DNA of 36,268 bases from Marinagarivorans sp. GTDB taxonomy: Bacteria > Pseudomonadota > Gammaproteobacteria > Pseudomonadales > Cellvibrionaceae. Positions 16,464 to 25,404 of this stretch are shown here, in pieces. Position 1 is the first letter of the stretch. Each line of letters starts with the position of its first letter. The translations under genes were made by a program, and so were the position numbers. The stretch covers positions 1 to 36,268 of the forward strand of contig JANQJB010000098.1 in NCBI GenBank assembly GCA_028281865.1, written 5' to 3'. A model generated the notes under the pieces. That model was not told the DNA's origin and made no database searches. It worked only from the letters and a program-made list of their open reading frames with translations.

Positions 16464-17072
16464 CTATCTGTCGTTCTCATCTTTAGCCAGCTCAAACGTA
16501 AAAGAGTTCAATACGCCATACACTTCGACCGCTTCTCCCTCTATAACACGCGGCTTATATTTCCACTTAGCTGCAGCACGCTTGGAAGCGCGTAAAAAGA
16601 TTTTATCCGGGCAATCGTGCTCGGCAATATCCTTGGTTGTACCCAAAGTCGTAATTGTGTAGGTCACCACGCAAACACCCTCTTTGCCCCGCTGAGCAGC
16701 CTGCCGCGGGTAGTCAGGTTGGACGCGAACAATCGCGATGGGCTCGCCGTCGTTACCAACACCTGGGCCCGAAATACTCGGTTTGATACCACTTCCCGGA
16801 CGAATATTAATCGCATCCTGTGACATTTCAGGTGCTTCGAATTCAATATCGGGTAAATCTGGGGGAATCTCTTCTACTTCCGGCGGGCGATCGGGCTTGC
16901 TCGTGTCGTACTCGGTCTTAATCTCGACTTCCGGCATCACAATATCGGGAACCTTGTACTGCTTCACCTCACCGGGGCCACGCATATCAACAATAATGAG
17001 GTAATTCATAAGGAATATCAGAAACGCTGTCACAAATGCAGCGAGTCCTAAGGCGGGAAAAAACCTTACCAT
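16464..17072 (-). CDS. tonB: TonB2-type energy transducer
   Basis: TonB spans the periplasm and transmits proton-motive force to outer-membrane receptors. The 202-residue protein has an uncleaved N-terminal anchor (FFPALGLAAFVTAFLIFLMN), a short Pro/Glu-rich spacer (PDRPPEVEEIPPDLPDIEF) and a C-terminal TonB domain (RVQPDYPRQAAQRGKEGVCV, then KYKPRVIEGEAVEVYG). The short length and the PDYP motif are typical of the TonB2 class. It lies 6 bp after exbD and 15 bp before the TPR gene. Two cysteines (GVCVV, EHDCP) in the C-terminal domain could form a disulfide. Confidence 0.93.
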   Translation of the reverse strand: MVRFFPALGLAAFVTAFLIFLMNYLIIVDMRGPGEVKQYKVPDIVMPEVEIKTEYDTSKPDRPPEVEEIPPDLPDIEFEAPEMSQDAINIRPGSGIKPSISGPGVGNDGEPIAIVRVQPDYPRQAAQRGKEGVCVVTYTITTLGTTKDIAEHDCPDKIFLRASKRAAAKWKYKPRVIEGEAVEVYGVLNSFTFELAKDENDR

Positions 17073-17078
17073 CGTTTT

Positions 17079-17480
17079 CTACTCCTTATTAGTTGCAATT
17101 GAAATATCGTTTACACCTGCGTCCTTAACGGCCTTAGTAACGTCATTTAACGTCTTGATATTGGCTGCTCCATCAATTTGGATGACAACCGGGCTTTTGG
17201 GGTTCTCTGCTAACAATAGCTCAACCTGGTCTTGAACGAGGGCCAAATCGACCTCTTTTTTATCAATCCAGATATCGTTGTCCTTGTTGATCGCAACCAA
17301 AACCTTTGAGTTCTTTAACGCTGCCGTTACTGCGTCAGGGCGGTCGACTTCTACACCAGGCTCTTTGATAAATGTTGCCGTTACGATGAAGAAAATCAAC
17401 ATAATGAAAACCACGTCGAGCATTGGAGTTAAATCAATGGCTCCCGCTTCTTCATCAGTGGCAGATTTCTGTCTAGCCAT
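17079..17480 (-). CDS. exbD: ExbD biopolymer transport protein of the TonB2-type operon
   Basis: The 133-residue product has the ExbD layout: short cytoplasmic N-terminus, a single helix AIDLTPMLDVVFIMLIFFIV with the essential aspartate, and a periplasmic domain (KVLVAINKDNDIWIDKKEVD) ending DVTKAVKDAGVNDISIATNK. With ExbB it forms the proton channel that drives TonB. It sits between exbB and tonB, the standard order. The helix is nearly the same as in the orphan exbD at 11398-11838, but the periplasmic parts differ clearly, so this is not a recent duplicate. Confidence 0.96.
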   Translation of the reverse strand: MARQKSATDEEAGAIDLTPMLDVVFIMLIFFIVTATFIKEPGVEVDRPDAVTAALKNSKVLVAINKDNDIWIDKKEVDLALVQDQVELLLAENPKSPVVIQIDGAANIKTLNDVTKAVKDAGVNDISIATNKE

Positions 17481-17504
17481 ATAAATTCTCTTTCAGTTTA
17501 CAAA

Positions 17505-17522
17505 GGGCTCCGAAGGGAGCCC
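17505..17522 (-). other. Intra-operon hairpin between exbB and exbD
   Basis: GGGCTCC (17505-17511) and GGAGCCC (17516-17522) form a 7-bp GC-rich stem with a 4-nt loop, in the 99-bp gap between exbB and exbD. In the mRNA the loop is CUUC. Only a short U-run follows, so it is more likely an mRNA-stability or partial-attenuation hairpin than a full terminator. Confidence 0.5.
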
Positions 17523-17579
17523 ATTATTTACAGCATTGCGCCGTTCGACAAACGCAATAACTGAATTAGAGGTCCGCTA

Positions 17580-18104
17580 TTAGTGGTCCATGGTCATATG
17601 ATCTTCAAGCAATTGTGCTTCTCGCTGTGCAATTTGGGTAACAATTGTATTGCCAAATACCCCTGAAATTGCTGCAACCATTCCCGCCATAGTAGGAATA
17701 GTCGCTTTTTTTACACCAGCGGCCATTGATTTGGCATCAGCACCGCCGCTAGTTGCGAGAACATCAAATACATCAATCATCCCCGTAACAGTGCCGAGAA
17801 GACCAAAAAGCGGACATAGCGCTACGAGCGTCGCTATCAAATTTAGGTTTTGCATAATGCGCTCTCGTACACGCGAAATCATCGCTACACGTATTTGATG
17901 TGCATTCCATGATTTTCGTTCCGGGCGCTTATCCCAAACCTTGACCGTACGCTTTGATAATTTGCGCAAAGTCCCTTTGTAGAAAAAAAAGCGTTCGAAC
18001 AGCAATAACCACATAATAAATGTGAGAAATGCTATCGCAATGAGCACAGGCCCGCCGGACGCGACAAAACCAAAAACGGTTTCAAATGCCTTATCTAAAT
18101 TCAT
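17580..18104 (-). CDS. exbB: ExbB (MotA/TolQ/ExbB family) of the TonB2-type operon
   Basis: ExbB forms the pentameric scaffold of the TonB motor. The 174-residue protein has a first transmembrane helix (VLIAIAFLTFIMWLLLFERF), a cytoplasmic basic region (KRPERKSWN), and two further helices carrying the conserved LNLIATLVALCPLFGLLGTV and ATIPTMAGMVAAISGVFGN segments with TVTGMI. The length and three-helix plan match ExbB2. It follows the ttpC gene by 15 bp and precedes exbD by 99 bp, a gap that contains a hairpin. Confidence 0.95.
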   Translation of the reverse strand: MNLDKAFETVFGFVASGGPVLIAIAFLTFIMWLLLFERFFFYKGTLRKLSKRTVKVWDKRPERKSWNAHQIRVAMISRVRERIMQNLNLIATLVALCPLFGLLGTVTGMIDVFDVLATSGGADAKSMAAGVKKATIPTMAGMVAAISGVFGNTIVTQIAQREAQLLEDHMTMDH

Positions 18105-18119
18105 GAGTTAAACCTCAGG

Positions 18120-19511
18120 CTAGCGCTCAGCTTTTTCAGCAATAATACCCGCGCTTTGCTCTTCTAAGACATGAACAACCTTCTTCGCCATTCCCGACAA
18201 AACGGTGTGCATCAATACCGTCGGAATCGCAACAATAAGACCGCAAACCGTCGTAACCAAAGCAGCGGAGATACCACCTGCCATCAATTTCGGGTCACCC
18301 GCACCGAAATCCGTTATAGCTTGGAACGTTTGAATCATACCGACAACCGTACCGAGAAGACCCATTAGCGGGGCAACCATCGAGATAATCTTGATCAAGT
18401 TTAAGCCGCTCTCGATACTAGGACGCTCCTTCAAGATAGCTTCTTCGAGTTTTAACTCCAGTGACTCGCCATCAATACCTGGATTGTCTTCGGCCACCTT
18501 CAAGACACGGCCAAGTGGGTTGTTCTTGCGTGCTTTCTTCGATTTCAACTGGGCTTTAACCTTCCCGCTAACCGCCAGCAATGCAAGCAAGCGCCACAGA
18601 ATAAGCAGTACACCAATACCACCTAGGCCAATAATAATGATCTTTCCAACAAGTCCACCCTGCTCGAAGCGTTTAGCCAAGTCGGGGCGGTCAATTAGAA
18701 TTTTCATGATCTCACCGCCGAGTGGTAACGTAGGGTCAATCGAGAACGGCGTCAAACCTGAAGTCGCGCTTTGCACGGAGCCTGCATCCGCCAATTTGGG
18801 CGGCTGACGCTCGGGAACAAAGAGGTAACCAACATTACCGGCACCTTCGCCTGATTCAAAAAATAGGTATTCACCGTTCGACACAGCACCATAATTACCC
18901 ACGCGAACAACTTCTTGTTTAGCTGCTTGGCCGTCTGGCATGCGTACATCTGTAGTAAATTTAACCACTTTTCCACTCTCGAGTGTTTCGCGCTGAATTT
19001 CGAACATTAAACGCTCGATCTCCTCGATAGTTGGAAGCTTGGTTTCACTGTTCATTTTTTCGATCAAATCGCTTGTAAAATCACCGCGATCAGGAAACTG
19101 GACACTAACCAACGAGTTCGGAATGTTGGACTTGAAATCCCCCGCTGCTGAGCTCAAGTGACCAAACAACTCTTTTAGTGAACCCAGACGCTCATCAAGT
19201 TGCTCGCGACGAGCTTTTAACTGTAAATCCTGCTCGGCAAACTTTTTCTCAAGCGCTTTTGAGCGAGCTTCTTCCTGCGCTTTAATTCTCTTTGCTTTAG
19301 CAAGTAGCGAAGCGCGCTCGTTTTTCTTGGATTGAAATTCCGCTTCGCGTTCTCTGTGCTCTTTAGTCTCTGAAATTTTGCTACCCTTCATCATCTGAAG
19401 AAGTTGGTCGAGCGATTGAATCTCGTTTTGAGCAAACGCAACGTTACCCGACAGAGACAGTAAAACACCCGCAAACACACCTGCTAAAGGTTTAAAAATC
19501 ATCTTTCTCAT
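18120..19511 (-). CDS. ttpC: TtpC-like ExbB-family protein with periplasmic coiled coil
   Basis: TtpC is an ExbB-like third component required by Vibrio TonB2 systems. The 463-residue protein has a signal peptide (FAGVLLSLSGNVAFAQ), a charged coiled coil (about 30-110: KEHREREAEFQSKKNERASL, KAQEEARSKALEKKFAEQD), a beta-rich central region, then a helix at about 290 (IIIIGLGGIGVLLILWRLLA) and the ExbB core with ISMVAPLMGLLGTVVGMIQT and ALVTTVCGLIVAIPTVLMHT. This domain order is specific to TtpC. The start overlaps the DUF3450 stop in an ATGA arrangement, so they are coupled. ExbB follows 15 bp downstream. Confidence 0.92.
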   Translation of the reverse strand: MRKMIFKPLAGVFAGVLLSLSGNVAFAQNEIQSLDQLLQMMKGSKISETKEHREREAEFQSKKNERASLLAKAKRIKAQEEARSKALEKKFAEQDLQLKARREQLDERLGSLKELFGHLSSAAGDFKSNIPNSLVSVQFPDRGDFTSDLIEKMNSETKLPTIEEIERLMFEIQRETLESGKVVKFTTDVRMPDGQAAKQEVVRVGNYGAVSNGEYLFFESGEGAGNVGYLFVPERQPPKLADAGSVQSATSGLTPFSIDPTLPLGGEIMKILIDRPDLAKRFEQGGLVGKIIIIGLGGIGVLLILWRLLALLAVSGKVKAQLKSKKARKNNPLGRVLKVAEDNPGIDGESLELKLEEAILKERPSIESGLNLIKIISMVAPLMGLLGTVVGMIQTFQAITDFGAGDPKLMAGGISAALVTTVCGLIVAIPTVLMHTVLSGMAKKVVHVLEEQSAGIIAEKAER

Positions 19512-20299
19512 TGTGCAGCCTCCGCAGCCGGTACGGGTATTGTTATGATGTCGTTTTGCGCCTTCTTGTCCGCCATACGAATGCCGTTGCGAACAGAGTT
19601 CTTGTAGGTGCCCGGATCAAGTGCTAACCAAGAGCTGCTGTCGCGATCCCAAACACCGGTCTGCGACCCGTCAGTCGTTTGGTAAAATAGCGCAATGCGT
19701 CCAACAGAGAGGATATCGACACTAAGGTCTTGTCCGTTGATTGAAATCGTATCGGGATAGGTGCTTACTTTGCGCGCATACTCCGCCTCAATATTATAAA
19801 GTTCGATGACCTGGCGAAATTTCTCAGCATTGGTGATATCGGCGTTATCAAGATTAGCTTTTTGCTTTTCTACCGCAGCCAAGCGCTCTTCTTTCTTAAA
19901 CGGTGCGTCGAGTTCGATGAATTTCTCCATTGTGTCCAGCAAAGTCACAATCAACGGCTGGATCTGACGCTGAATGACCGTAACGTTCGCAATTGACTCG
20001 TCCAATTCCGCAATCTTTTTGCGCTGGTTTTCGACTTGTCTTTCCAAGCGCGTGTTGTAAACACGCAGGCCATCAATTTCTTTGTTGACCTTTTTAAATT
20101 CGAGGTGGAGATCGGTTGCTTGGTCCTGTAATCGGTTGATTCGCGCCTGCGATTTTTTCGCCGCATCAACTTTACTTTGGCTGACAGCCAGGATTTCTTT
20201 TAGGGTTTGCTGACTTGAATGAGCGGCTGTGCCCGTCATAAGAACACCGGCCGAAATTACCGTGGACAACGCCACAGCTTTTAATCGCTGCTTTTTCAT
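19508..20299 (-). CDS. DUF3450 periplasmic coiled-coil protein
   Basis: DUF3450 proteins lead TonB2-type operons in Vibrio and related genera; their biochemical role is unknown. The 263-residue product starts MKKQRLKAVALSTVISAGVL, a signal peptide cut near TAAHS, followed by a long coiled coil (KKSQARINRLQDQATDLHLE, NTRLERQVENQRKKIAELDE) and a small beta-rich end (GRIALFYQTTDGSQTGVWDR). I chose ATG at 20297-20299 because it gives a normal signal peptide and follows a G-rich ribosome binding site (GGGGGGAAT). An upstream GTG at 20422 would add 41 unlikely residues. It is translationally coupled to ttpC. Confidence 0.9.
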   Translation of the reverse strand: MKKQRLKAVALSTVISAGVLMTGTAAHSSQQTLKEILAVSQSKVDAAKKSQARINRLQDQATDLHLEFKKVNKEIDGLRVYNTRLERQVENQRKKIAELDESIANVTVIQRQIQPLIVTLLDTMEKFIELDAPFKKEERLAAVEKQKANLDNADITNAEKFRQVIELYNIEAEYARKVSTYPDTISINGQDLSVDILSVGRIALFYQTTDGSQTGVWDRDSSSWLALDPGTYKNSVRNGIRMADKKAQNDIITIPVPAAEAAQ

Positions 20300-20594
20300 A
20301 TTCCCCCCAGTTGGGTACCTGCAGTTTATTAGATAACGATCGGATTCCTGCCCGAAGCTTCCACTCACCACGCCGAGGAAAACACCCTTTTGCGACTGAG
20401 TAAAGGCGCAAAAACATCTCACATTGACGCGGATCTAAATTTTAAAAAAACGGCATTTTAAAAGCAGGGCACGCAAAGATTCAATGCATTTTCTTGATTT
20501 AGCCAAATTTTGCCAACATGCGACTAAATTTTGGTCAGATCATCTAGCTGACGCGACTTATTATCATATCAACCATTATGAAACGTTAGACTGG

Positions 20595-21131
20595 CTAGAA
20601 TTCAGCGCGGCGTTGATAGTTGACGAACGAATAGTCGACGTTACATTTTTCTGAATGGAATATTTCACTGCGGCTTTTTTCCTGCCACTCACCAGCTGAA
20701 ATTTCAGGAAAGTAGGCGTCTCCATCAATTTTGCGGTGGACCAGCGTTACATATAGTCTCGAAGTCAGCGGCAGCGCTTGGCGGTATATCTCCGCACCCC
20801 CGATAACAAAAATTTCGCGCCGCTCCTTTTCCCGTAACAGCGTTTGTGCTTTTTCCACACCGCGCTCAAGACTTTCCACCACCTCTACCCCACCGGTGGA
20901 CCAACCAATTTGCCGGGTTAACACCAAATTGGCTCGCCCAGGGAGCGGCCGACCAATGGACTCAAATGTTTTGCGGCCCATAATAATCGGCTGTCCTAGG
21001 GTCGTTTTTTTAAAATGCTTGAGGTCTTCAGGCAAATGCCAGGGAAGTTGATTGTTTTTACCTATCACGCGATTCTCAGACATCGCGACGATAATTGATA
21101 ATTCAGGTATCGGCATCTTTGAATAATCCAA
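20595..21131 (-). CDS. folA: Dihydrofolate reductase
   Basis: FolA reduces dihydrofolate to tetrahydrofolate with NADPH, restoring the cofactor used by ThyA. The 178-residue protein shows the family motifs in order: LSIIVAMSENRVIGKNNQLP, WHLPEDLKHFKKTT, IIMGRKTFESIGRPLPGR, IFVIGGAEIYRQAL and DGDAYFPEI. The acidic active-site residue is the Asp in PEDLKHF (E. coli D27 equivalent region). ATG at 21131 gives a short extension; MPIPELS, five codons later, is an alternative start. It lies 47 bp after thyA, with which it forms a folate/thymidylate pair. Confidence 0.97.
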   Translation of the reverse strand: MDYSKMPIPELSIIVAMSENRVIGKNNQLPWHLPEDLKHFKKTTLGQPIIMGRKTFESIGRPLPGRANLVLTRQIGWSTGGVEVVESLERGVEKAQTLLREKERREIFVIGGAEIYRQALPLTSRLYVTLVHRKIDGDAYFPEISAGEWQEKSRSEIFHSEKCNVDYSFVNYQRRAEF

Positions 21132-21178
21132 GCGAATTACTTAATCACAATCATCAGGTGGCAGCCACATCGAAATAG

Positions 21179-22012
21179 TCAAACCGCAATTGGAGCAGCA
21201 ATACGCGGATGACATTGATAGTCCAGCAGCTCAAAATCTTCATATTTAAATTCATACAAATTGGTAACTTCCGGATTGATTCGCATGGTCGGTGAAGCAA
21301 AGGGCTTGCGGCTCAGCTGTTCGTTGACCTGATCAAGATGGTTTAAGTAAAGATGTGCATCACCGAAGGTATGGACAAATTTACCCGGCTGCAAATTGCA
21401 AACTTGCGCGATCATCATAGTAAGCAATGAATACGAAGCAATATTAAAGGGCACTCCCAAAAAGATGTCAGCGCTGCGCTGATAGAGCTGGCAGGATAAT
21501 TTTCCATCAAGCACGTAAAACTGAAACAGCGTGTGACAAGGCGGTAAAGCCATTTTTCCAACGGCAGCATTTTCGTGCGGCGCCCGTGATGTGTCAGGTA
21601 AATAAGCAGGATTCCAAGCCGATACGATTAAACGACGCGAATCCGGATTGGTTTTAATCTGGTCTACGACATCCGATATCTGATCGATAACCGAGCCGTC
21701 GGGACATTGCCAACTCCGCCATTGGGCACCGTAAACAGGCCCGAGCTCTCCCTCATCGGTAGCCCAGTCATCCCAAATTTTTACGCCGTGCTCCTGCAGA
21801 TACTTGACATTAGTATCGCCACTAAGAAACCAAAGTAATTCGTAAATGATGGACTTGAGATGACACTTTTTCGTCGTAACAAGCGGAAAACCCTGCGATA
21901 AGTCAAATTGCATTTGATGGCCAAAAACGCTGCGTGTCCCAGTGCCTGTGCGATCGTGCTTTTCAACACCTTCGTCACGCACATAACGCATAAGGTCTAA
22001 GTACTGCTTCAT
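21179..22012 (-). CDS. thyA: Thymidylate synthase
   Basis: ThyA methylates dUMP to dTMP with methylene-THF. The 277-residue sequence matches the family: [34 protein letters not shown], the arginine and cysteine active site ([14 protein letters not shown] and [12 protein letters not shown], catalytic C159), [17 protein letters not shown] and [15 protein letters not shown]. It begins directly after the lgt stop with no gap (TAA 22013-22015, ATG at 22010-22012), so translation is coupled. It is slightly longer than the E. coli enzyme (264 residues) because of insertions in the middle. Confidence 0.98.
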   Translation of the reverse strand: MKQYLDLMRYVRDEGVEKHDRTGTGTRSVFGHQMQFDLSQGFPLVTTKKCHLKSIIYELLWFLSGDTNVKYLQEHGVKIWDDWATDEGELGPVYGAQWRSWQCPDGSVIDQISDVVDQIKTNPDSRRLIVSAWNPAYLPDTSRAPHENAAVGKMALPPCHTLFQFYVLDGKLSCQLYQRSADIFLGVPFNIASYSLLTMMIAQVCNLQPGKFVHTFGDAHLYLNHLDQVNEQLSRKPFASPTMRINPEVTNLYEFKYEDFELLDYQCHPRIAAPIAV

Positions 22013-22960
22013 TTATCTTTTACCTTTTTTCTTTTTCTTAGTTTTCGATTTCTTGCCAGGGGCAGCAGCACTCTCACCGGGCTCATATTCAATCGGTGCA
22101 TCCTCGTGGAGGCCACCCTCTGCAGCTTTTAGACCTGCAGTTTTTTGATATTGCGTATAATAAGTCCATATTAAAACGCACAAGCCGAAGGCTATCATGG
22201 GTACGCACAAGACTTGCCCTCGAGTCATCCAATTAAAGGCGTCAAATCCAATATGTGAGTCCGGCTCTCGCACAAACTCAACCGAAAAACGAAAGATGCC
22301 ATAACCCAATATGGCCAAAGCAGCAACGGCACCGCGTGGCCGAGGTTTACTGGAAAACCAGTACAGGATACCCAGCAATACAATCCCCTCTAGGAAAGCT
22401 TCATACAATTGAGAGGGGTGACGTGGCAGTTGTTCCGGATCTGAGGGAAATACCATCGCCCACGGCACGTCCGTCGCTCGCCCATAGAGTTCTGAACCAA
22501 TAAAATTTCCCATACGCCCGCAAAATAGGCCAATTGGTATGTAGACGGCTGTAAAATCCAACACATCCACCGGGTGTTGTTTGATTTTTCTAGCGTAGAT
22601 CGCGAGTGAAATCGCCCCACCGAGCATACCGCCATGAAATGACATCCCCCCATCCCACAAACGAAACAAATACATCGGGTCAGCTACAAACAGGTCAAAA
22701 TTGTAAAAGAATACATACCCAACTCGCGCACCAATAATCAGACCCATCGCGAGATAAAATATCAGGTCATCGACTTGTTTAGTGTTGACAACATTCCCCG
22801 GTCGGCGCAAGCGGGGTAAGGCCACAATCCATCCACCAGCCAAGCCAAAAAGATACATTAAACCGTACCAGTGAACGTCCAAAGGACCGAGGGTTTTGCC
22901 CGCGATTGTCAGAGGACCAATACTAAAGGCTACGGGATCAATTTCAGGGTACGGCAACAT
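22013..22960 (-). CDS. lgt: Prolipoprotein diacylglyceryl transferase
   Basis: Lgt transfers diacylglycerol from phosphatidylglycerol to the lipobox cysteine of prolipoproteins in the inner membrane. The 315-residue protein has seven hydrophobic segments and the conserved motifs WYGLMYLFGLAGGW, FHGGMLGGAISLAIYARK, the signature CGRMGNFIGSELYGR and HPSQLYEAFLEG. The last ~40 residues form an unusual hydrophilic tail ending in a lysine cluster (GKKSKTKKKKKGKR), beyond the usual end of the enzyme. It is in the conserved rppH-ptsP-lgt-thyA order, 176 bp after ptsP. Confidence 0.97.
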   Translation of the reverse strand: MLPYPEIDPVAFSIGPLTIAGKTLGPLDVHWYGLMYLFGLAGGWIVALPRLRRPGNVVNTKQVDDLIFYLAMGLIIGARVGYVFFYNFDLFVADPMYLFRLWDGGMSFHGGMLGGAISLAIYARKIKQHPVDVLDFTAVYIPIGLFCGRMGNFIGSELYGRATDVPWAMVFPSDPEQLPRHPSQLYEAFLEGIVLLGILYWFSSKPRPRGAVAALAILGYGIFRFSVEFVREPDSHIGFDAFNWMTRGQVLCVPMIAFGLCVLIWTYYTQYQKTAGLKAAEGGLHEDAPIEYEPGESAAAPGKKSKTKKKKKGKR

Positions 22961-23136
22961 GCGAGAGTCCTATTAAACGTTCATGCCAAAACAAAGGCAG
23001 GCATAATAACACTCTAACGTGACCTTCTTAAGCGATGAAAATTTCAAGCGAAACAGCCAACAATAATACTTATCAAATCGGCTAGCGTATCTATGCCGGG
23101 GACCTAATAAATAGTAGCTAATACCAACAGGCAACT

Positions 23137-25404
23137 CTACTCAGCTGCACCGGGGTTAAAAATGCGCCCAAGACCCACGCGCCGCATGACCTTATCTAGA
23201 CAAATATTAATGCTTTCAGCATCTGGAAGCGCCATCACTTGATCGAGTAGCTCCTTGGCCTCTTCCAATTTAATTCCCCGCAACACCGATTTGACTTTCA
23301 ATAAGCCTGAGGCGCTCATTGAGAGAACATCAAAGCCCATTGCAACTAACAACAAAGCTGCCTTAGGGTCCCCTGCCATTTCGCCGCAAATACTCACAGG
23401 CTTCCCTTCTGCCCGACAGCAGTCCACAACTTGTTGCAAGGCTCTTAAGACCGCCGGGTGCATCGCGCCGTAGAGATCGGCAACGCGCGGATTGTTGCGG
23501 TCCACAGCTAACAAATATTGAGTCAAGTCGTTACTGCCAACCGATAAGAAGTCCGCCTTAGCCGCAAATTCTCGCGCCTGATAAACCGCTGAAGGCACTT
23601 CAACCATTACACCAATTTGTGGCATTTGAATGGAAAAACCCTCATCGATCAATTCCATAAATGCGCGATTAACAAGCATCTGTGCAATTTCCAACTCGGG
23701 TAAAGTGGATACCATCGGCAGTAAAATACGCAGATTATCCAAACCTTCGCTAGCTTTCAGCATTGCGCGCGTTTGGCTTAAAAAGATCTCGGGATGATCG
23801 AGTGTCACACGTATGCCGCGCCAACCGAGAAACGGGTTATCCTCTTGGATCGGAAAGTAAGGCAAGGACTTATCGCCACCGATATCCAAGGTACGCATTG
23901 TAACGGGGTGAGGAGCAAAGGCCTCAAGCTGCTCGCGGTAGACAGCGCGTTGCTCTTCCTCCGACGGAAAGCGGTCGCGCAGCATAAAAGGTACTTCGGT
24001 GCGAAATAGGCCAACCCCCTCCGCACCGCGATCAAGTGACATTTGCGCGTCAGCGATCAAGCCGGTATTTACCCACAGACTCACACGATGATTGTCTAGA
24101 GTCTCACTCGGCAAATCCTTCACTGCATCGAGGACCGCGGCCATTTGAAGATCTTCTTCAGCAATTTCCTGATAGTGCTTAAGTAGTTGATCGCCGGGAT
24201 CACTGTAAACATGGCCGTGATAACCATCGACTATTACGTGGCGACCATCCAAACGCGTGAACGGCAAATCAACTGCGCCCATTACAGTAGGTATACCCAT
24301 CGACCGAGCCAAAATCGCCACATGCGAATTTCCCGAGCCCTTAACCGATATCAAGCCAACCAACTTTTCTTTCGGCACTTCAGCTAAATCAGATGCGGTT
24401 AAGTCTTCGCCGACAAGAATAGTCGCATCAGGGTAAACAACTTTGGTTTGCGTTGACTGCTGCAGGTAAGCAAGAACACGGCGCCCCAGATCTTGGACGT
24501 CGGTGGCACGCTCTCGAAAATACGGGTCACTCATACTCTGAAAGGTCTTTACGTGCTCGCCAATAACCGTGCTCCAGGCGTATTGTGCGGCATAACCTTG
24601 TTTTATTTGTTCAATCACTTCGCGGCCCAGCGCGGCATCATCCAAAAGGCTCGCGTACGCCTCGAAGAGCATCTGTTCTTCCTTATTCAATCGCTCTTCC
24701 AATTGCAAGCTAAAATGCCGCACATCCTCACGCACTGCCGCTAGGCACTGATTAAAAAAGCGTATTTCCGCATCGACATCATCACACTGCTGCAGCGGCA
24801 CAGCATTAAGGTCTGAAAGCGGTGTGACGACAACGGCGTCTCCAATTGCTACGCCTTGCGCACCCGCAATCCCTACAAATTTGAGTTCCTTAACTGCTTG
24901 ACTACCCATTGAAACAAGCGCGCCGGTCACCTCAGCATGCGCAATGATCCCGGCGAGTTGCGCAGACATCGTGATTAAGAATGCTTCCTCACCTTCATCG
25001 AAACGACGCTTGCTCGTTTGCTGTACAACTAATACGCCCAACACCGCGCGGTGATGAATAATGGGAACGCCCAAAAACGAGCTGTATCGCTCTTCTCCAG
25101 TCTCGGGAAAATATTCAAAATTTGGGTGCGCCTCGGCATCATCGAGATTGATCGCCTCCTCACGGGATGCAACCAGTCCAACAAGCCCGCGGTTAGCTGA
25201 CAAACTGACCTGCCCAACAGATTCGGGGTTGAGGCCCTCAGTTGCCATTAGCGTATAAGCGTGTGACTTTTCTTCATGTAAATAAATAGAGCAGACCTGA
25301 GTTGCCATAGTTTCTCGCACTCGCCGCACAATTATCGTTAATACTGACTCCAAATCCTGGGTCGCATTTAACTCTTGTACGATACTGCGCAAGGAACTGA
25401 GCAT
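23137..25404 (-). CDS. ptsP: Nitrogen-PTS enzyme I with GAF domain
   Basis: PtsP (EI-Ntr) autophosphorylates from phosphoenolpyruvate and passes phosphate to NPr, part of a regulatory PTS. The 755-residue protein begins with a GAF domain (about 1-160; VCSIYLHEEKSHAYTLMAT, SSFLGVPIIHHRAVLGVLVV), then a PEP-utilising N-terminal domain, the phosphohistidine segment KGSGNSHVAILARSMG with H361, and the PEP-binding C-terminal barrel (FRTEVPFMLRDRFPSEEEQ, LDIGGDKSLPYFP, NPFLGWRGIR, SVGSNDLTQYLLAVDRNNP, and catalytic Cys in ICGEMAGDP). It overlaps the rppH stop by one base (TAATG), indicating coupling. Confidence 0.97.
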   Translation of the reverse strand: MLSSLRSIVQELNATQDLESVLTIIVRRVRETMATQVCSIYLHEEKSHAYTLMATEGLNPESVGQVSLSANRGLVGLVASREEAINLDDAEAHPNFEYFPETGEERYSSFLGVPIIHHRAVLGVLVVQQTSKRRFDEGEEAFLITMSAQLAGIIAHAEVTGALVSMGSQAVKELKFVGIAGAQGVAIGDAVVVTPLSDLNAVPLQQCDDVDAEIRFFNQCLAAVREDVRHFSLQLEERLNKEEQMLFEAYASLLDDAALGREVIEQIKQGYAAQYAWSTVIGEHVKTFQSMSDPYFRERATDVQDLGRRVLAYLQQSTQTKVVYPDATILVGEDLTASDLAEVPKEKLVGLISVKGSGNSHVAILARSMGIPTVMGAVDLPFTRLDGRHVIVDGYHGHVYSDPGDQLLKHYQEIAEEDLQMAAVLDAVKDLPSETLDNHRVSLWVNTGLIADAQMSLDRGAEGVGLFRTEVPFMLRDRFPSEEEQRAVYREQLEAFAPHPVTMRTLDIGGDKSLPYFPIQEDNPFLGWRGIRVTLDHPEIFLSQTRAMLKASEGLDNLRILLPMVSTLPELEIAQMLVNRAFMELIDEGFSIQMPQIGVMVEVPSAVYQAREFAAKADFLSVGSNDLTQYLLAVDRNNPRVADLYGAMHPAVLRALQQVVDCCRAEGKPVSICGEMAGDPKAALLLVAMGFDVLSMSASGLLKVKSVLRGIKLEEAKELLDQVMALPDAESINICLDKVMRRVGLGRIFNPGAAE

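Noticed and set aside
20550-20590. Fur box upstream of the TonB operon
   Set aside because: TGATATGATAAT on the minus strand covers only part of the consensus and lies past the end of folA, ~250 bp from the DUF3450 start. Too weak to claim.
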